Counted from the first letter of the stretch, positions 37,345 to 46,747 are shown. The stretch is 64,000 nt of DNA from Rhodanobacter sp. A1T4 (GCF_014207185.1 NZ_JACHCP010000014.1:1-64000), one strand, 5' to 3'. Notes: generated by a model from the sequence alone, not told the origin. Made by a program: numbers and translations.

Positions 37345-37477
37345 GGTCGGTGGCGCGGCATTGTTTCCCCTGAGAGCACAGTACGTTCCTCAAGCCCATG
37401 ATCTGTTGGTAACAGCACACATATACACTGAACATCTACCGCGCCGCGACGGTGCGCTATTACCGCAGAGGATACCG

Positions 37478-38071
37478 ATGAGCCAGACGCTTTCCGAGGC
37501 CGCCCTCGACCAGTTGTTCCGCGAGGCCCGCACATTCAACGCATGGCTGCCCAAGAGTGTCAGCGACGAACAACTGCATCAGCTGTATGACTTGACCAAA
37601 TTTGCCCCGACCAGCGCCAATTCTTCGCCCATGCGCGTAGTGTTCGTGAAGTCGAAAGAAGCCAAGGAAAAGCTGGCACCGTTCCTGTCCGAAGCCAATC
37701 GGGCCAAGACGCTGGAAGCGCCGGTGACGGCCATTATCGGCAGCGACCAGACGTTCTATGAAAAACTGCCGAAGCTCTTCCCGCACGCTGATGCGCGCAG
37801 CTGGTTCGTCGGCAACCAGGCGATGATCGACGCCACGGCATTCCGCAATTCCAGTTTGCAGGGCGCGTATCTGCTGCTGGCAGCGCGCTCGCTGGGTCTG
37901 GACTGTGGCGCGATGTCGGGTTACGACCAGGCCGGCGTCGACGCGGCCTTTTTTGCCGGTACGCCGATCAAATCGAACTTCCTGATCAATATCGGTTACG
38001 GCGACGCCAGCCGTAACCTGTTTGCCCGCAGCCCTCGACTCACGTTTGATGAAGCGTGCACGATCGCCTGA
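37478..38071 (+). CDS. rutE: malonic semialdehyde reductase RutE-like nitroreductase
   Basis: A 197-residue flavin-dependent oxidoreductase of the nitroreductase fold. Family marks are [36 protein letters not shown] (FMN phosphate and ring binding), the [30 protein letters not shown] stretch, and the terminal NIGYGD. In E. coli RutE serves pyrimidine catabolism, but many stand-alone members act in other aldehyde or quinone reductions, and no other rut genes are present here. AGAGGA stands before the ATG at 37478, which fits the family length; the longer reading from 37292 is rejected. Confidence 0.85.
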   Translation: MSQTLSEAALDQLFREARTFNAWLPKSVSDEQLHQLYDLTKFAPTSANSSPMRVVFVKSKEAKEKLAPFLSEANRAKTLEAPVTAIIGSDQTFYEKLPKLFPHADARSWFVGNQAMIDATAFRNSSLQGAYLLLAARSLGLDCGAMSGYDQAGVDAAFFAGTPIKSNFLINIGYGDASRNLFARSPRLTFDEACTIA

Positions 38072-38174
38072 TTGGGTAGTTTCACTCGATTGCCGCAAGG
38101 GATCGTCAGTTCCTGTCGTTGAACATATCGTTTTAACCTCGCTCGTCCTCACATCACTCCCACGGAGATTCACC

Positions 38175-38777
38175 ATGCGCGCACTTCGTTTTCTCGCCAT
38201 TGCCGGTTTGCTCGGCGCTGCTGTGTCGTCGGTGCAGGCCGCGCCGGTTACCTATCAGCTCGATCCTGGCCATACGATGGTGCTGTTTACCTGGAACCAT
38301 TTCGGGTTTTCCAACCCGACCGCTAACCTGTCGCTGGGCAGTGGCACCTTGGTGTTCGATGACAAGCAGCCGTCCAAGTCCACGGTCGAAGTGACCCTGC
38401 CGCTGGCCAATCTCGACACGCATGTCAGCGCTCTCGACACGCACCTGAAGGAGCCGGATTTCTTCGACGCCAGCAAGTACCCGACCGTGACGTTCAAGAG
38501 CACCAAGGTGCAGCCGCTGGGCGGCGACAAGTTCAAGGTCACCGGTGATCTGACGGTACACGGCGTGACCAAGTCCGTGGTGCTGGACGCCAAGCTCAAC
38601 AAGAGCGGCGTACACCCGATGACCAAGGCGCAGTCGATCGGTTTCGATGCCACCGGCAGCCTGAAGCGTTCGGACTTCGGCGTGGGCGCGTATGTGCCGA
38701 ACGTCAGCGACGAGATCAAGATCCGCATCACGACCGAGGGCTCGGTGCCAAAAACCGACGCTGCCGCCGCCAAGTAA
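38175..38777 (+). CDS. YceI family periplasmic lipid-binding protein
   Basis: A 200-residue exported protein. The signal peptide MRALRFLAIAGLLGAAVSS... ends at VQAA; the mature part is a lipocalin-like YceI beta barrel (YQLDPGHTMVLFTWNHFGFSNP, then FDASKYPTVTFKSTKV, VTGDLTVHGVTKSVVLDAKL, and RSDFGVGAYVPNVSDEIKI). YceI proteins bind isoprenoid quinones or similar lipids. GGAG stands upstream of the ATG. It ends at a strong terminator 18 bp on. Confidence 0.93.
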   Translation: MRALRFLAIAGLLGAAVSSVQAAPVTYQLDPGHTMVLFTWNHFGFSNPTANLSLGSGTLVFDDKQPSKSTVEVTLPLANLDTHVSALDTHLKEPDFFDASKYPTVTFKSTKVQPLGGDKFKVTGDLTVHGVTKSVVLDAKLNKSGVHPMTKAQSIGFDATGSLKRSDFGVGAYVPNVSDEIKIRITTEGSVPKTDAAAAK

Positions 38778-38794
38778 GCAGAGCCGCTGACCCG

Positions 38795-38825
38795 AAAACC
38801 CGCGCTGGCGACAGTGCGGGTTTTT
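38795..38825 (+). terminator. rho-independent terminator of the YceI gene
   Basis: AAAACCCGC (38795-38803) pairs with GCGGGTTTT (38816-38824), 12-nt loop, ending in a T run. Confidence 0.9.
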
Positions 38826-38908
38826 CATGCCTGCTGTGCGGCCGCCTCCGGCAGGAGCGTTGCAGCCTGTTACCATGCGCCCATTGCCTTATTGCTCGGA
38901 GCCCTTCC

Positions 38909-39115
38909 ATGTCGCGCCCTGTTTCTGCCGTGCCGCTGGTGCCGGCAAATGCCGAAAATCGTTACGAAGTGACGCGCGCGGACCTGCCGCTGTCCTGTCC
39001 CATGCCTGGCATGGAATTGTGGAATTCGCATCCGAAGGTCTATCTGCCTATCGTCGGTGACGACGGAGAGTCTGTCTGCGCCTACTGTGGCGCTAGATAC
39101 GTGCTGCGCGACTGA
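38909..39115 (+). CDS. zinc-finger CHCC-type small protein
   Basis: A 68-residue protein of the zf-CHCC group. The likely zinc ligands are Cys30 in LSCPMP, His41 in NSHPKVYLPI, and the final pair CAYC in SVCAYCGARYVL. Related domains occur in subunit NDUFS6 of mitochondrial complex I, but bacterial stand-alone members have no clear role. It lies alone between YceI and the first LPS glycosyltransferase on the same strand, 55 bp upstream of the latter. Confidence 0.8.
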   Translation: MSRPVSAVPLVPANAENRYEVTRADLPLSCPMPGMELWNSHPKVYLPIVGDDGESVCAYCGARYVLRD

Positions 39116-39170
39116 TCCGCCTGCATTACTCGGCGGCACCTGACGGCACTGTTTTTGCTTCACATAACGG

Positions 39171-40322
39171 ATGAAAGCCATCAGCCCAGAGTTCATGTCC
39201 AGCGCTGCCGCACCCACAAAACTGTTGACCGTCGTTCAACTGATTCCCCGGTTGCAAGCGGGTGGGGCGGAGCGTTCGACCCTGGAAATCGCACGTGCGC
39301 TGGTGCAGGCTGGTCACCGCTCGGTCGTGGTCTCGGCCGGTGGCCGCATGGTCGAACAGCTGCAGGCTGAGGGCAGCGAGCACATCACACTGGATGTCGC
39401 GCGCAAGTCACTGAGTACGCTGGGCCGCTTGGGGACCTTGCGAAAGTTGCTCCGCGAGATCAAGCCCGACATCGTGCATGCCCGCTCGCGGCTGCCGGCG
39501 TGGCTGGGTTGGTGGGCCATCAAGAGCCTGATGCCACGGCCTCATTTCGTCACTACCGTGCATGGCCTCAACTCGCCCGGTCGCTACAGCGCGATTCTGC
39601 TGCGCGGCGAAAAAGTGATTGCGGTCTCCCAAACGCTGCGTGATTACGTGCTGAGTCATTATCGCTGGCTGGAGTCGAGCAGGGTGCGGGTGATTCCGCG
39701 TGGAATCGATCCAGCGGCGTTTCCCTACGGTCATCGACCGGATGATGCGTGGACGAAAGCGTTTTTTGCTGAGTACCCGGCGTTGGCCGGAGCACCGCTA
39801 TTGACGCTTCCCGCCCGCGGTACGCGCTTGAAAGGCCATCATGATGCGATCGAGCTGATCGCCGATCTCAAGCGCCGTGGTATCGAGGCACGCCTGCTGT
39901 TGCTTGGTGTGGTTGAGCCGGGTCGGGAAGCCTATCTGGCGGAGTTGCAGGAGCTGATCCGCGTGCGCGGTATCACCTCGCAAGTCGTACTTACACCGTC
40001 GCGTAGTGACGTTCGTGACATTTATGCCGTATCTACCCTGGTGCTGCAGCTGTCAAACAAACCCGAGTCGTTCGGTCGCACGGTCATCGAGGCGTTGTCG
40101 TTGTGCCGGCCTGTGCTGGGCTACGCACACGGCGGCGTCGGTGAATTGCTGGCGGAACTCTATCCGGCTGGTCGCGTGCCACCCGGTGATCGCGAGCGAC
40201 TGGTGGATCGTGCGGCGGAACTGCTTCGGGTGGCGCCTCCGATTCCACCGCTGCAAAGCTACCGCCTGGTTGATATGCAAGAGGCCACACTGGCGCTATA
40301 CGCACAAGTCACCAGTAGCTGA
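39171..40322 (+). CDS. family 4 glycosyltransferase
   Basis: A 383-residue GT-B enzyme. The N-terminal acceptor domain opens with VVQLIPRLQAGGAERSTLEIARAL; the C-terminal nucleotide-sugar domain includes RVIPRGIDPAAF, LLLLGVVEPG, and the E-x7-E motif (KPESFGRTVIEALSLCRPVLGYAHGGVGELL). It should move a sugar from a nucleotide donor to a lipopolysaccharide or other glycan on the cytoplasmic side. The O-antigen ligase follows after 52 bp. The ATG at 39195 is a possible later start; neither has a strong ribosome site. Confidence 0.85.
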   Translation: MKAISPEFMSSAAAPTKLLTVVQLIPRLQAGGAERSTLEIARALVQAGHRSVVVSAGGRMVEQLQAEGSEHITLDVARKSLSTLGRLGTLRKLLREIKPDIVHARSRLPAWLGWWAIKSLMPRPHFVTTVHGLNSPGRYSAILLRGEKVIAVSQTLRDYVLSHYRWLESSRVRVIPRGIDPAAFPYGHRPDDAWTKAFFAEYPALAGAPLLTLPARGTRLKGHHDAIELIADLKRRGIEARLLLLGVVEPGREAYLAELQELIRVRGITSQVVLTPSRSDVRDIYAVSTLVLQLSNKPESFGRTVIEALSLCRPVLGYAHGGVGELLAELYPAGRVPPGDRERLVDRAAELLRVAPPIPPLQSYRLVDMQEATLALYAQVTSS

Positions 40323-40374
40323 CGCGAACCTTCGCTCGCCTACAATGCGGGATCGTATTCGTTGCGGCGGCTGC

Positions 40375-41667
40375 ATGATTTCCATTGGTTCCTCGCTCAA
40401 GGCTGTATTGCGTTCGCCGCTATTGCCGTTCTGGCTGGTGGTCGCTCTATTGCCGTTTGGTCGCAGTTCGGAGCTGGGGACGGTTCTATGCCTGCTCGGC
40501 GTGATCCTGCTGTTCGCGCGGTATCCTCGGGCGTTGCAGGAACATGCCGGCGCACAATTGCTGCTGTGGCTGCTGGCCGCCTATGTGGGAGCAGCATTGC
40601 TGTCCACCTTTGATTCTATCGTTCCCGGTAAAAGCTGGGGTACCGTAGCGGCGATTTTGCGTTACGTACCGTTGGGGCTGTATGCCTGCTTTGCGATTCG
40701 GCGAGAAGACAAGTTGCAGGCGCTCTACGACGGCATCGCGCTGGTACTGGCTGTTTGGGCGGTCGACGCCTGGGTTCAGGCGCTGACTGGGTGGAGCCTG
40801 GGCGGGCACGCCCAGGTCGAGCGCATCTCCGGCATTTTTGGCGCCACCAATCTCAAGCTGGGCCCAACGCTGGCGGTGCTCTCCCCCTTCGCACTTTGGG
40901 CTGCGTCGCGCCGATGGGGTTTGCCAGGCTTGCTGTTGGCTTTCGGCTTTCTGCTGGGTCCGGTGCTATTGGCGGGTTCACGCGCGGCGTGGCTTTGCTA
41001 CGTCCTGGTGGCGTTGGCGTTTGTCTGGCGCGAGGCAAGAACACCGGGGCGATTTATCGGATTCTGCGCGATCGGCGTCATCGTGTTGGCGCTCGCGGCC
41101 GGCCTCGCATGGAAAACTTCCGGACGCTTCCACGACCGCATGGATCTGACCATGCTTGCATTGCGCGGAAACAGCCAGTCCGCGGATACCGCGCTCAGCG
41201 GTCGGCTGGATATCTGGCACGCCAGTACTGAGATGATTGCAGCGCATCCGATCAACGGTGTGGGTGTGCGCGGCTTCCGTTATGCCTATCCGCACTACGC
41301 GCCGGCTAACGACCATTTTGTCGTCGCTGAAGCATGCGGTGACGGTGAAGGTGCCTGTCATCCACACCAGCTGATACTGGAAATACTCACCGAAACTGGC
41401 GCTATCGGTTTGCTGCTTTGGCTGGCCGCAACTTTTCTTGCTTTCCGTGCCTGGCGGCGAGTCGGATCCGGCGCGCGCTCGCGCGCGTTCCCTGCAACGG
41501 TAGCCTTGGGCGTGATGCTGTTTCCATTGAATACCCATTTGGCCTTCTATTCGGCATGGTGGGGTTTACTGTTCGGATGGCTTTTAGGTCTGTGGTGCGC
41601 AGCGATGTTTGTCGAACCGACCATCGTCGAGAGCCATGCAGATATGGAGAATGTCCGTGCTGCGTGA
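40375..41667 (+). CDS. O-antigen ligase family protein (Wzy/WaaL-like)
   Basis: A 430-residue membrane protein with about ten to twelve hydrophobic segments (PLLPFWLVVALLPFG, GTVLCLLGVILLFA, ALVLAVWAVDAWVQAL and others) and a long periplasmic loop containing GRLDIWHASTEMIAAHPINGVGVRGFRYAYPHYA and a paired-Cys segment (EACGDGEGACHPHQLILEILTETG). This loop with H-x-Q/H-x motif is the signature of the Wzy_C family that joins O-antigen or other glycan to lipid A-core. The ATG at 40375 is chosen because upstream in-frame codons overlap the previous gene in another frame. Its neighbours suit a ligase of core/O-antigen. Its stop overlaps the next GT gene. Confidence 0.85.
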   Translation: MISIGSSLKAVLRSPLLPFWLVVALLPFGRSSELGTVLCLLGVILLFARYPRALQEHAGAQLLLWLLAAYVGAALLSTFDSIVPGKSWGTVAAILRYVPLGLYACFAIRREDKLQALYDGIALVLAVWAVDAWVQALTGWSLGGHAQVERISGIFGATNLKLGPTLAVLSPFALWAASRRWGLPGLLLAFGFLLGPVLLAGSRAAWLCYVLVALAFVWREARTPGRFIGFCAIGVIVLALAAGLAWKTSGRFHDRMDLTMLALRGNSQSADTALSGRLDIWHASTEMIAAHPINGVGVRGFRYAYPHYAPANDHFVVAEACGDGEGACHPHQLILEILTETGAIGLLLWLAATFLAFRAWRRVGSGARSRAFPATVALGVMLFPLNTHLAFYSAWWGLLFGWLLGLWCAAMFVEPTIVESHADMENVRAA

Positions 41668-42430
41668 GCCTCTGTCGGTTGTCGTTATCACGTTCAACAA
41701 TGCCGATACGCTGGATGCCTGTCTGCGCGAGGTTGATTGGGCAGAGGAGATCGTGGTTTTCGACTCGGGCTCCACCGACGCCACCATCAGCATCGCCAAA
41801 AGCCACGGTGCGCGTGTAGCAGAGCATGCGTTCGATGACTACGGTCCGCAGAAACAGCGGGCATACGACATGGCCAGCCATGACTGGATTCTCAATCTGG
41901 ACGCCGACGAGATTCTCTCGCCTGGCACGCGCGAGGTGATCGAGGCGGCCCTGGTCGCCCCACGCCATGCCGGCTTTCGCCTGCCGCGTCGGGAACGCAT
42001 GTTCTGGACTGTGCAACACCGCTTGAGTTGGCGTAACGGCCATCTGCGTTTATTCGATCGCCGCCGAGGCGGCATGAATGATGTCGAGGTCCATTCAGCG
42101 GTTGAAGTCAGGGGCCCGGTAAAAACCTTGTACAAGGCAGACTTCGTCAATAATGGCGATGGCGACATTGCCACTCGCGTCGAAAAAATCAACCGCTACA
42201 CCACCGGCATGGTGGCGTACAAACTGCGCAAACGGCAGCGGTTTACGGGGATTCGCATGGTGGCTTATCCGCCGTTGTTTTTCCTGCGCCAGTACGTGGG
42301 TAAACGTTATTTTCTCAATGGTTGGGCTGGTTTCATCGCCAGTGTCACGGGTGCGTTCTATGCGTTCTTGAAGTACGCAAAACTTCATGAGGCTCGGCAA
42401 AGCGCTCGATCGCGCATGCCGAAACATTGA
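41651..42430 (+). CDS. family 2 glycosyltransferase (LPS core WaaE/KdtX-like)
   Basis: A GT-A enzyme of about 259 residues. It has LSVVVITFNNADTLDACLREVDWAEEIVVFDSGSTD, the LNLDADEIL DxD motif and the KTLYKADFVNNGDGDIATRVEKINRYTTGMV stretch known from WaaE/KdtX-type core glucosyltransferases. A C-terminal amphipathic/hydrophobic segment (PPLFFLRQYVGKRYFLNGWAG) may bind the membrane. The start could be ATG 41636 or 41651; GAGAG precedes the first, while the second fits the family better. Both overlap the ligase 3' end, so translation is coupled. It faces the next GT4 gene tail to tail with only 15 bp between stops. Confidence 0.85.
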   Translation: MSVLREPLSVVVITFNNADTLDACLREVDWAEEIVVFDSGSTDATISIAKSHGARVAEHAFDDYGPQKQRAYDMASHDWILNLDADEILSPGTREVIEAALVAPRHAGFRLPRRERMFWTVQHRLSWRNGHLRLFDRRRGGMNDVEVHSAVEVRGPVKTLYKADFVNNGDGDIATRVEKINRYTTGMVAYKLRKRQRFTGIRMVAYPPLFFLRQYVGKRYFLNGWAGFIASVTGAFYAFLKYAKLHEARQSARSRMPKH

Positions 42431-42445
42431 TTTGTACAAATCAAT

Positions 42446-43570
42446 TCAGAGCGGCGCGGCTGCGCTGTTTTCACGCGCGCCGGATCTCACTACCTCGGCA
42501 GCCAGTAGTTTTGAGAACGCCTCGGCAATCACTGGCGCACCGAAATTATCAGCGATGAAATCACGCGAAGCAGAGCTCATTTTCAGCTGACCTTCCGGAT
42601 TGCTCAATCGCAAGATGGAATCTTTCCACGCCTGTACGTCAGTCGGCGGCAGCAGCCATCCAGTAGTGCCATGCGACATGGTCTCGGGCACGCCGCCAAT
42701 ATTGCTTCCCAATACCGGCACGCCGCTGGCCTGCGCTTCTACAGCCACGCGCCCAAAGGTTTCTGGCAGTTTTGATGGGAAGGCCAGCATGGAAATGGCG
42801 TTGTAGTAGGTATGCACGTCCTGCCTCCAGCCGGTGAAGTGGTGCCGATCAGCCGTGCCGGGATTGAGCGCGATGCGCTCACGCAGAAGCGTCGAATCAG
42901 GGCCTTCACCGACCCAAAGACAATGTAGTTTTGGCTCGTCGCGCATCGCCGAACTGGCGGCCTCAAGCAGGGTGAAGATGCCTTTGCCATCGCTCATCCG
43001 GCCAAAGTAGCCAACCACGATCGCTTCATCCGGAATGCCGAGTTCACGCCGGGTACGGGTGCGTTGATCAGCATCTGGTTTGTACACGTCCATGTTGACC
43101 GGGTTGTACAGAATCTGCACCAGCTGGGCGGGAACGCCGCTGTCGAGGTAAGCCTGCCTCGCATATTTCGAAACGGCGAAAAACCGATCCGCCAGTCGCG
43201 GCAGAAAATAGCCCGAGACACGGCTCATCGCCGGTGTGCGATGTCGAAACAGCGCCACTTTCACCCCGAGCAGCCAGCCGCACAGGATCAGCGGCCAGTA
43301 TTCCTTGCCGAAATTGCCGACGAGCCAGTCCGGTCGCTGCTGCTTTGCCGCGGCAAACACGGCGCGATAACCGCGCAGATCGAAGATGTTGCGGAACTTG
43401 GCGTGGTGCAGGCGTACATTGGATTGCGCGAGACCGTGCGAAATCAGCCCGTCCGGATAGACGATGGCGCTGACGTCGTGGCCGGCTCCCGCCATGGCCT
43501 GTGCCAGAGCCACGAAATGGGTAGCCGCTCCGGTGTGTTCCGGATTGGTGCCGACGAACAGGAATTTCAT
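42446..43570 (-). CDS. family 4 glycosyltransferase
   Basis: A 374-residue GT-B enzyme. It opens MKFLFVGTNPEHTGAATHFVALAQAMAGAGHDV, and the C-terminal half has VGYFGRMSDGKGIFTLLEAA, LHCLWVGEGPD, AFPSKLPETFGRVAVEAQASGVPVLGSNIGGVPE with the E-x7-E motif and TTGWLLPP. It probably adds a sugar in LPS core or O-antigen synthesis. Its ATG overlaps the stop of the upstream deacetylase gene (ATGA), so both are made together. Confidence 0.88.
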   Translation of the reverse strand: MKFLFVGTNPEHTGAATHFVALAQAMAGAGHDVSAIVYPDGLISHGLAQSNVRLHHAKFRNIFDLRGYRAVFAAAKQQRPDWLVGNFGKEYWPLILCGWLLGVKVALFRHRTPAMSRVSGYFLPRLADRFFAVSKYARQAYLDSGVPAQLVQILYNPVNMDVYKPDADQRTRTRRELGIPDEAIVVGYFGRMSDGKGIFTLLEAASSAMRDEPKLHCLWVGEGPDSTLLRERIALNPGTADRHHFTGWRQDVHTYYNAISMLAFPSKLPETFGRVAVEAQASGVPVLGSNIGGVPETMSHGTTGWLLPPTDVQAWKDSILRLSNPEGQLKMSSASRDFIADNFGAPVIAEAFSKLLAAEVVRSGARENSAAAPL

Positions 43571-44313
43571 CGCCGCCTATCCTCGTAGCCGGAAAATACC
43601 TTCATGGCGAATTGCGGCAGCAGATGGTGCCGGGCGATCTGCATGCGCGGCAGCCGCCAGAGGTCGTCGCCGGCAACGGCGCGGCCGCGGTGCGTGGTGG
43701 TCGCCGCGCTGAAGCCGGCTTCGCGTGTAGCGGCGACCACGCGTTCGTTCTCGTCGCCATAGGGATAGCAGAATTGGGTTACCTCGTTGCCGAGGCTGTC
43801 CTCCAGTTCATCCTTGCAGCCTTGGATTTCACTGCGCAGCTGGGCTTCATCGCACTGGGTAAGTCGCGGATGCGAGCGTGTATGCGCCCCGACTTCCATG
43901 CCGCCGCCCTGCCACTCACGCAGTTGCTTGGTGGTCATCAGGCGCTTCTGGATACCCAGGCGCTGATCGTCCCAGCTGTTGTATCGACCGATCTGGCCGC
44001 TGACGACGTAGCACGTGGCGCTGAAACCGTACTTCTGAAGCACGGGCATGGCCGATTGCACGTTGTCCGCATAACCATCGTCCAGCGTGATCACGGCTAT
44101 TCGCCCGCTTTTTTCGCCGCGCAGATAGGGTTCGGCCGCTGTTACTGACAGCCCGGTATATCCCCATCGACGCAATAGCCACATTTGCCGCGCGAACGCC
44201 CCCGGACTGACGTACAGACTGCGGTAGACCTTCAGGTCGCGTGGCGCCGACGCGATGTTGTGATACATCAGGATCGGGATGGCCGCGGTGCGTGGCGTAG
44301 CTGTTTGAGTCAT
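43567..44313 (-). CDS. polysaccharide deacetylase (carbohydrate esterase 4)
   Basis: A 248-residue NodB-homology enzyme. The metal triad is visible: Asp78-Asp79 in ITLDDGYADN, and His144 and His148 in GAHTRSHPRL; VTQFCYPYGDENERVV carries the later motif and the start ILMYHNIASAPRDL is typical of this subfamily. No clear signal peptide is seen, so it may act in the cytoplasm or be membrane associated. It probably removes acetyl groups from an LPS or other glycan sugar. The ATG at 44313 is chosen because the in-frame extension to 44526 runs into the lpxL gene. It is coupled to the downstream glycosyltransferase. Confidence 0.85.
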   Translation of the reverse strand: MTQTATPRTAAIPILMYHNIASAPRDLKVYRSLYVSPGAFARQMWLLRRWGYTGLSVTAAEPYLRGEKSGRIAVITLDDGYADNVQSAMPVLQKYGFSATCYVVSGQIGRYNSWDDQRLGIQKRLMTTKQLREWQGGGMEVGAHTRSHPRLTQCDEAQLRSEIQGCKDELEDSLGNEVTQFCYPYGDENERVVAATREAGFSAATTTHRGRAVAGDDLWRLPRMQIARHHLLPQFAMKVFSGYEDRRR

Positions 44314-44425
44314 GGGCAGGCGGTCTTCCTTGAGCAGCCTGGCTATGCGTTTGCCGTTAGTTGGCGGGGTTGTTCCAGGCGATGCGCGATTCTCTAGCGG
44401 CTTCCTGTCGCCAATCTGTCGCGAA

Positions 44426-45361
44426 TCAATAGATCGTTGGCTGCCCTTCAGGTCGACTCTTGAAGCGTTTGTGTGCCCACAGATACTGCTCGGGTGCCTC
44501 GCGCACCATCTGCTCGATGCAGCCATTCACCCGTGCCGTGTCGGACAGGGCATCGGTACTCGGGAAGTTATCCAGCGCGGCTCCAAGACGCAGAACATAG
44601 CCCCCGTTATTCGGTAGCCGCCGATGAAAGAAGGGAATCACCACGGCACCGGACATGCGTGCCAGATGATGGGTTGCGGTAATGGTGGCCGCAGGTATGC
44701 CGAAGAACGGCACAAACACGCTGTCCTTGCTGCGCATGTCCTGATCGGGTGCGTACCAGACCGTGCCACCGCTGCGCAGGTATTTCACTGTGCCGCGCAA
44801 ATCATCCTTGTCGAACATCGTGGTGGCGTAATCCAGTCGGGCACGCAGTACCGCCCATTCGAAGATAGCCGAATCCATTTTTCGGTACATGCCAGAAATG
44901 CGTATGCGCTGGGAGACCAGTCGCGCGCACAGTTCCAGATGCGAAAAGTGACCACCGACCAGCAATACTCCCTGACCGTTGGTGCGAGCCTGTTCCAGAT
45001 GTTCCAATCCTTCGATGACGATGGGGATGCTTGCGATCTTTTTCTCGCTACCCATCCAGCCAAGCGCAAACTCAACCAGCATCAGACCAAGGTCGCGCAG
45101 GTTGCTGTCGACTAGTTTGCGGCGCGCGGCCTTATCCAGCTCCGGAAAACAGAGCGCGATATTGGTTTCGGCGATGTCTCGTCGTGCCGAAGGTACCCGC
45201 AATATCAGCCCGCCAAGACGTCGACCCAGCCAAAGCAGCGCGGCATACGGCAACTGCGCGATCAACCAGACCACACCAAGGCCAAGCCAGGCGGCCCAGT
45301 GGCGCGGTGCAAGTAATGAGCGGGTAAAAACGGGTCGGGGCATGCCGGGCATCGTTCGCAT
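44426..45361 (-). CDS. lpxL: lipid A biosynthesis acyltransferase (LpxL/HtrB family)
   Basis: A 311-residue inner-membrane enzyme that adds a secondary acyl chain to Kdo-lipid A. One N-terminal membrane segment (WAAWLGLGVVWLIAQLPYAALL) is followed by the catalytic HX4E motif in GGHFSHLELCARL, the GMYRKMDSAIFEW segment, WYAPDQDMRSKDSVFVPFFGIPAATITATHHLARMSGAVVIPFF and the YLWAHKRFKSRPEG end. Length fits LpxL (306). The ATG at 45361 has AGGG upstream; ATGs at 45352 and 45343 are alternatives. It is divergent from waaA. The exact acyl donor and position are not predictable. Confidence 0.9.
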   Translation of the reverse strand: MRTMPGMPRPVFTRSLLAPRHWAAWLGLGVVWLIAQLPYAALLWLGRRLGGLILRVPSARRDIAETNIALCFPELDKAARRKLVDSNLRDLGLMLVEFALGWMGSEKKIASIPIVIEGLEHLEQARTNGQGVLLVGGHFSHLELCARLVSQRIRISGMYRKMDSAIFEWAVLRARLDYATTMFDKDDLRGTVKYLRSGGTVWYAPDQDMRSKDSVFVPFFGIPAATITATHHLARMSGAVVIPFFHRRLPNNGGYVLRLGAALDNFPSTDALSDTARVNGCIEQMVREAPEQYLWAHKRFKSRPEGQPTIY

Positions 45362-45446
45362 TGTAGCGGGCGGCCCTCGATCCGGCTTGGTTGGTTTGCT
45401 GTCGTTATACTCGAACGTTGATTTATCGGCCGATGGGTGAAATACC

Positions 45447-46715
45447 TTGCTGCGCTTTCTGTACACCATCGCGATGTACCTGGCTACGCCACTTCTGGTG
45501 CTGCGGCTTCTGGCACGTGGTGTGCGTTCGCGTCCCTATCACCGGCGTTGGCCGGAGCGCTTTGGCTTCTTCGAGGCGCCGGGGGGCAGCGGCAGCCTTT
45601 GGATCCATGCCGTATCGGTGGGTGAGGTCAACGCAGCCGAACCTTTGATCAAGGCGTTGCAAAGAGATTATCCAAACGCACCGTTGGTGATTACGACGGT
45701 GACTCCCACGGGTACTGCCCGAGTCCATCAGCTGTTTGGCGATAGCGTGTTCCATGTCTATCTGCCGTATGACCTGCCGTTTTCGGTGAACCGTTTCATG
45801 CAGCGCGTACGGCCACAGCTTGCACTGATCGTGGAAACCGAAATTTGGCCGAACCTTTACTTTGCGTGTCGCAAACGCGGCATACCGCTGATGATCGTCA
45901 ACGCGCGGTTGTCGGAGCGCTCACTGCGTGGCTACAAGCCGATGCGCAGTCTGGTGCGTTCATCATTGCGCTGCGTTCGGCAGATTGCTGCGCAGTCACG
46001 CACCGATGCCGCTCGCTATCGACTGCTGGGCGCGGATCCGCGGCAGATGGTGGTCACAGGCAATATGAAGTTCGACATGCCGATACCCTGCGGTGCCGTG
46101 AGTGACGGCGCGGCGATGCGCGAACACTGGGGTGCGCGGCGGCCGGTGTGGATGGCGGCCAGTACCCATGAAGGCGAGGAGCTGGCCATCCTGCAGGCGC
46201 ATCTTGAGGTACTCAAGCGTTTGCCCGATGCGCTGCTGTTGCTGGCGCCGCGCCATCCGGAGCGATTCCGCATGGTCGAGCAGTCCGTGCGGAGCCTGGG
46301 TTTCACGGTGGCCAGTTACAGCGTCGACGGTTTGCCGTTGCCAATGCATCAGGTATTCGTGATCGATGCGATGGGGCGGTTGATGCCATTCTTTGCGGCG
46401 TCGGAGGTCGCCTTTGTTGGCGGTAGTCTGGTACCGATCGGTGGACACAATGTGCTGGAGCCTGCGGCACTGTCGATACCGGTGCTGGTAGGGCCGCATA
46501 CGTTCAATTTTGAAGAGATCACGCTCAGCCTGATGCAACAGGGCGGTGCGGAGCGCGTGGCAAGCAATGAAGCGCTCGGGCCAGACGTACTCGCATTGCT
46601 TCTGGATCCGGCCAAACGTGAACGGATGGGACAAGCGGCGCAAAAGGTTTTTGATCGCGAGCGCGGTGCGGTGCACCGAATCATGCAGATGATCGACACG
46701 TTGTTGCAGGAATAG
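45447..46715 (+). CDS. waaA: Kdo transferase (3-deoxy-D-manno-octulosonic acid transferase)
   Basis: A 422-residue GT30 enzyme that attaches Kdo to lipid IVA on the cytoplasmic face of the inner membrane. An N-terminal membrane anchor (FLYTIAMYLATPLLVLRLL) is followed by RWPERFGFFEAPGGSGSLWIHAVSVGEVNAAEPLI with the catalytic Glu, VETEIWPNLYFACRKRGIPLMIVNARLSERSLRGY, MKFDMPIP, and GGSLVPIGGHNVLEPAALSIPVLVGPHTFNFEEI. The start is a TTG at 45447 with GGTGA upstream; no ATG gives the anchor. It ends at a shared bidirectional terminator facing tolC. Confidence 0.95.
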   Translation: MLRFLYTIAMYLATPLLVLRLLARGVRSRPYHRRWPERFGFFEAPGGSGSLWIHAVSVGEVNAAEPLIKALQRDYPNAPLVITTVTPTGTARVHQLFGDSVFHVYLPYDLPFSVNRFMQRVRPQLALIVETEIWPNLYFACRKRGIPLMIVNARLSERSLRGYKPMRSLVRSSLRCVRQIAAQSRTDAARYRLLGADPRQMVVTGNMKFDMPIPCGAVSDGAAMREHWGARRPVWMAASTHEGEELAILQAHLEVLKRLPDALLLLAPRHPERFRMVEQSVRSLGFTVASYSVDGLPLPMHQVFVIDAMGRLMPFFAASEVAFVGGSLVPIGGHNVLEPAALSIPVLVGPHTFNFEEITLSLMQQGGAERVASNEALGPDVLALLLDPAKRERMGQAAQKVFDRERGAVHRIMQMIDTLLQE

Positions 46716-46747
46716 TTGCCAGAAAGTAGTTGCAGTCACAGGCAAAA

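Noticed and set aside
40006..40374. N-terminal extension of the O-antigen ligase frame
   Set aside because: It overlaps the 3' part of the GT4 gene in another frame; the membrane protein starts at 40375.
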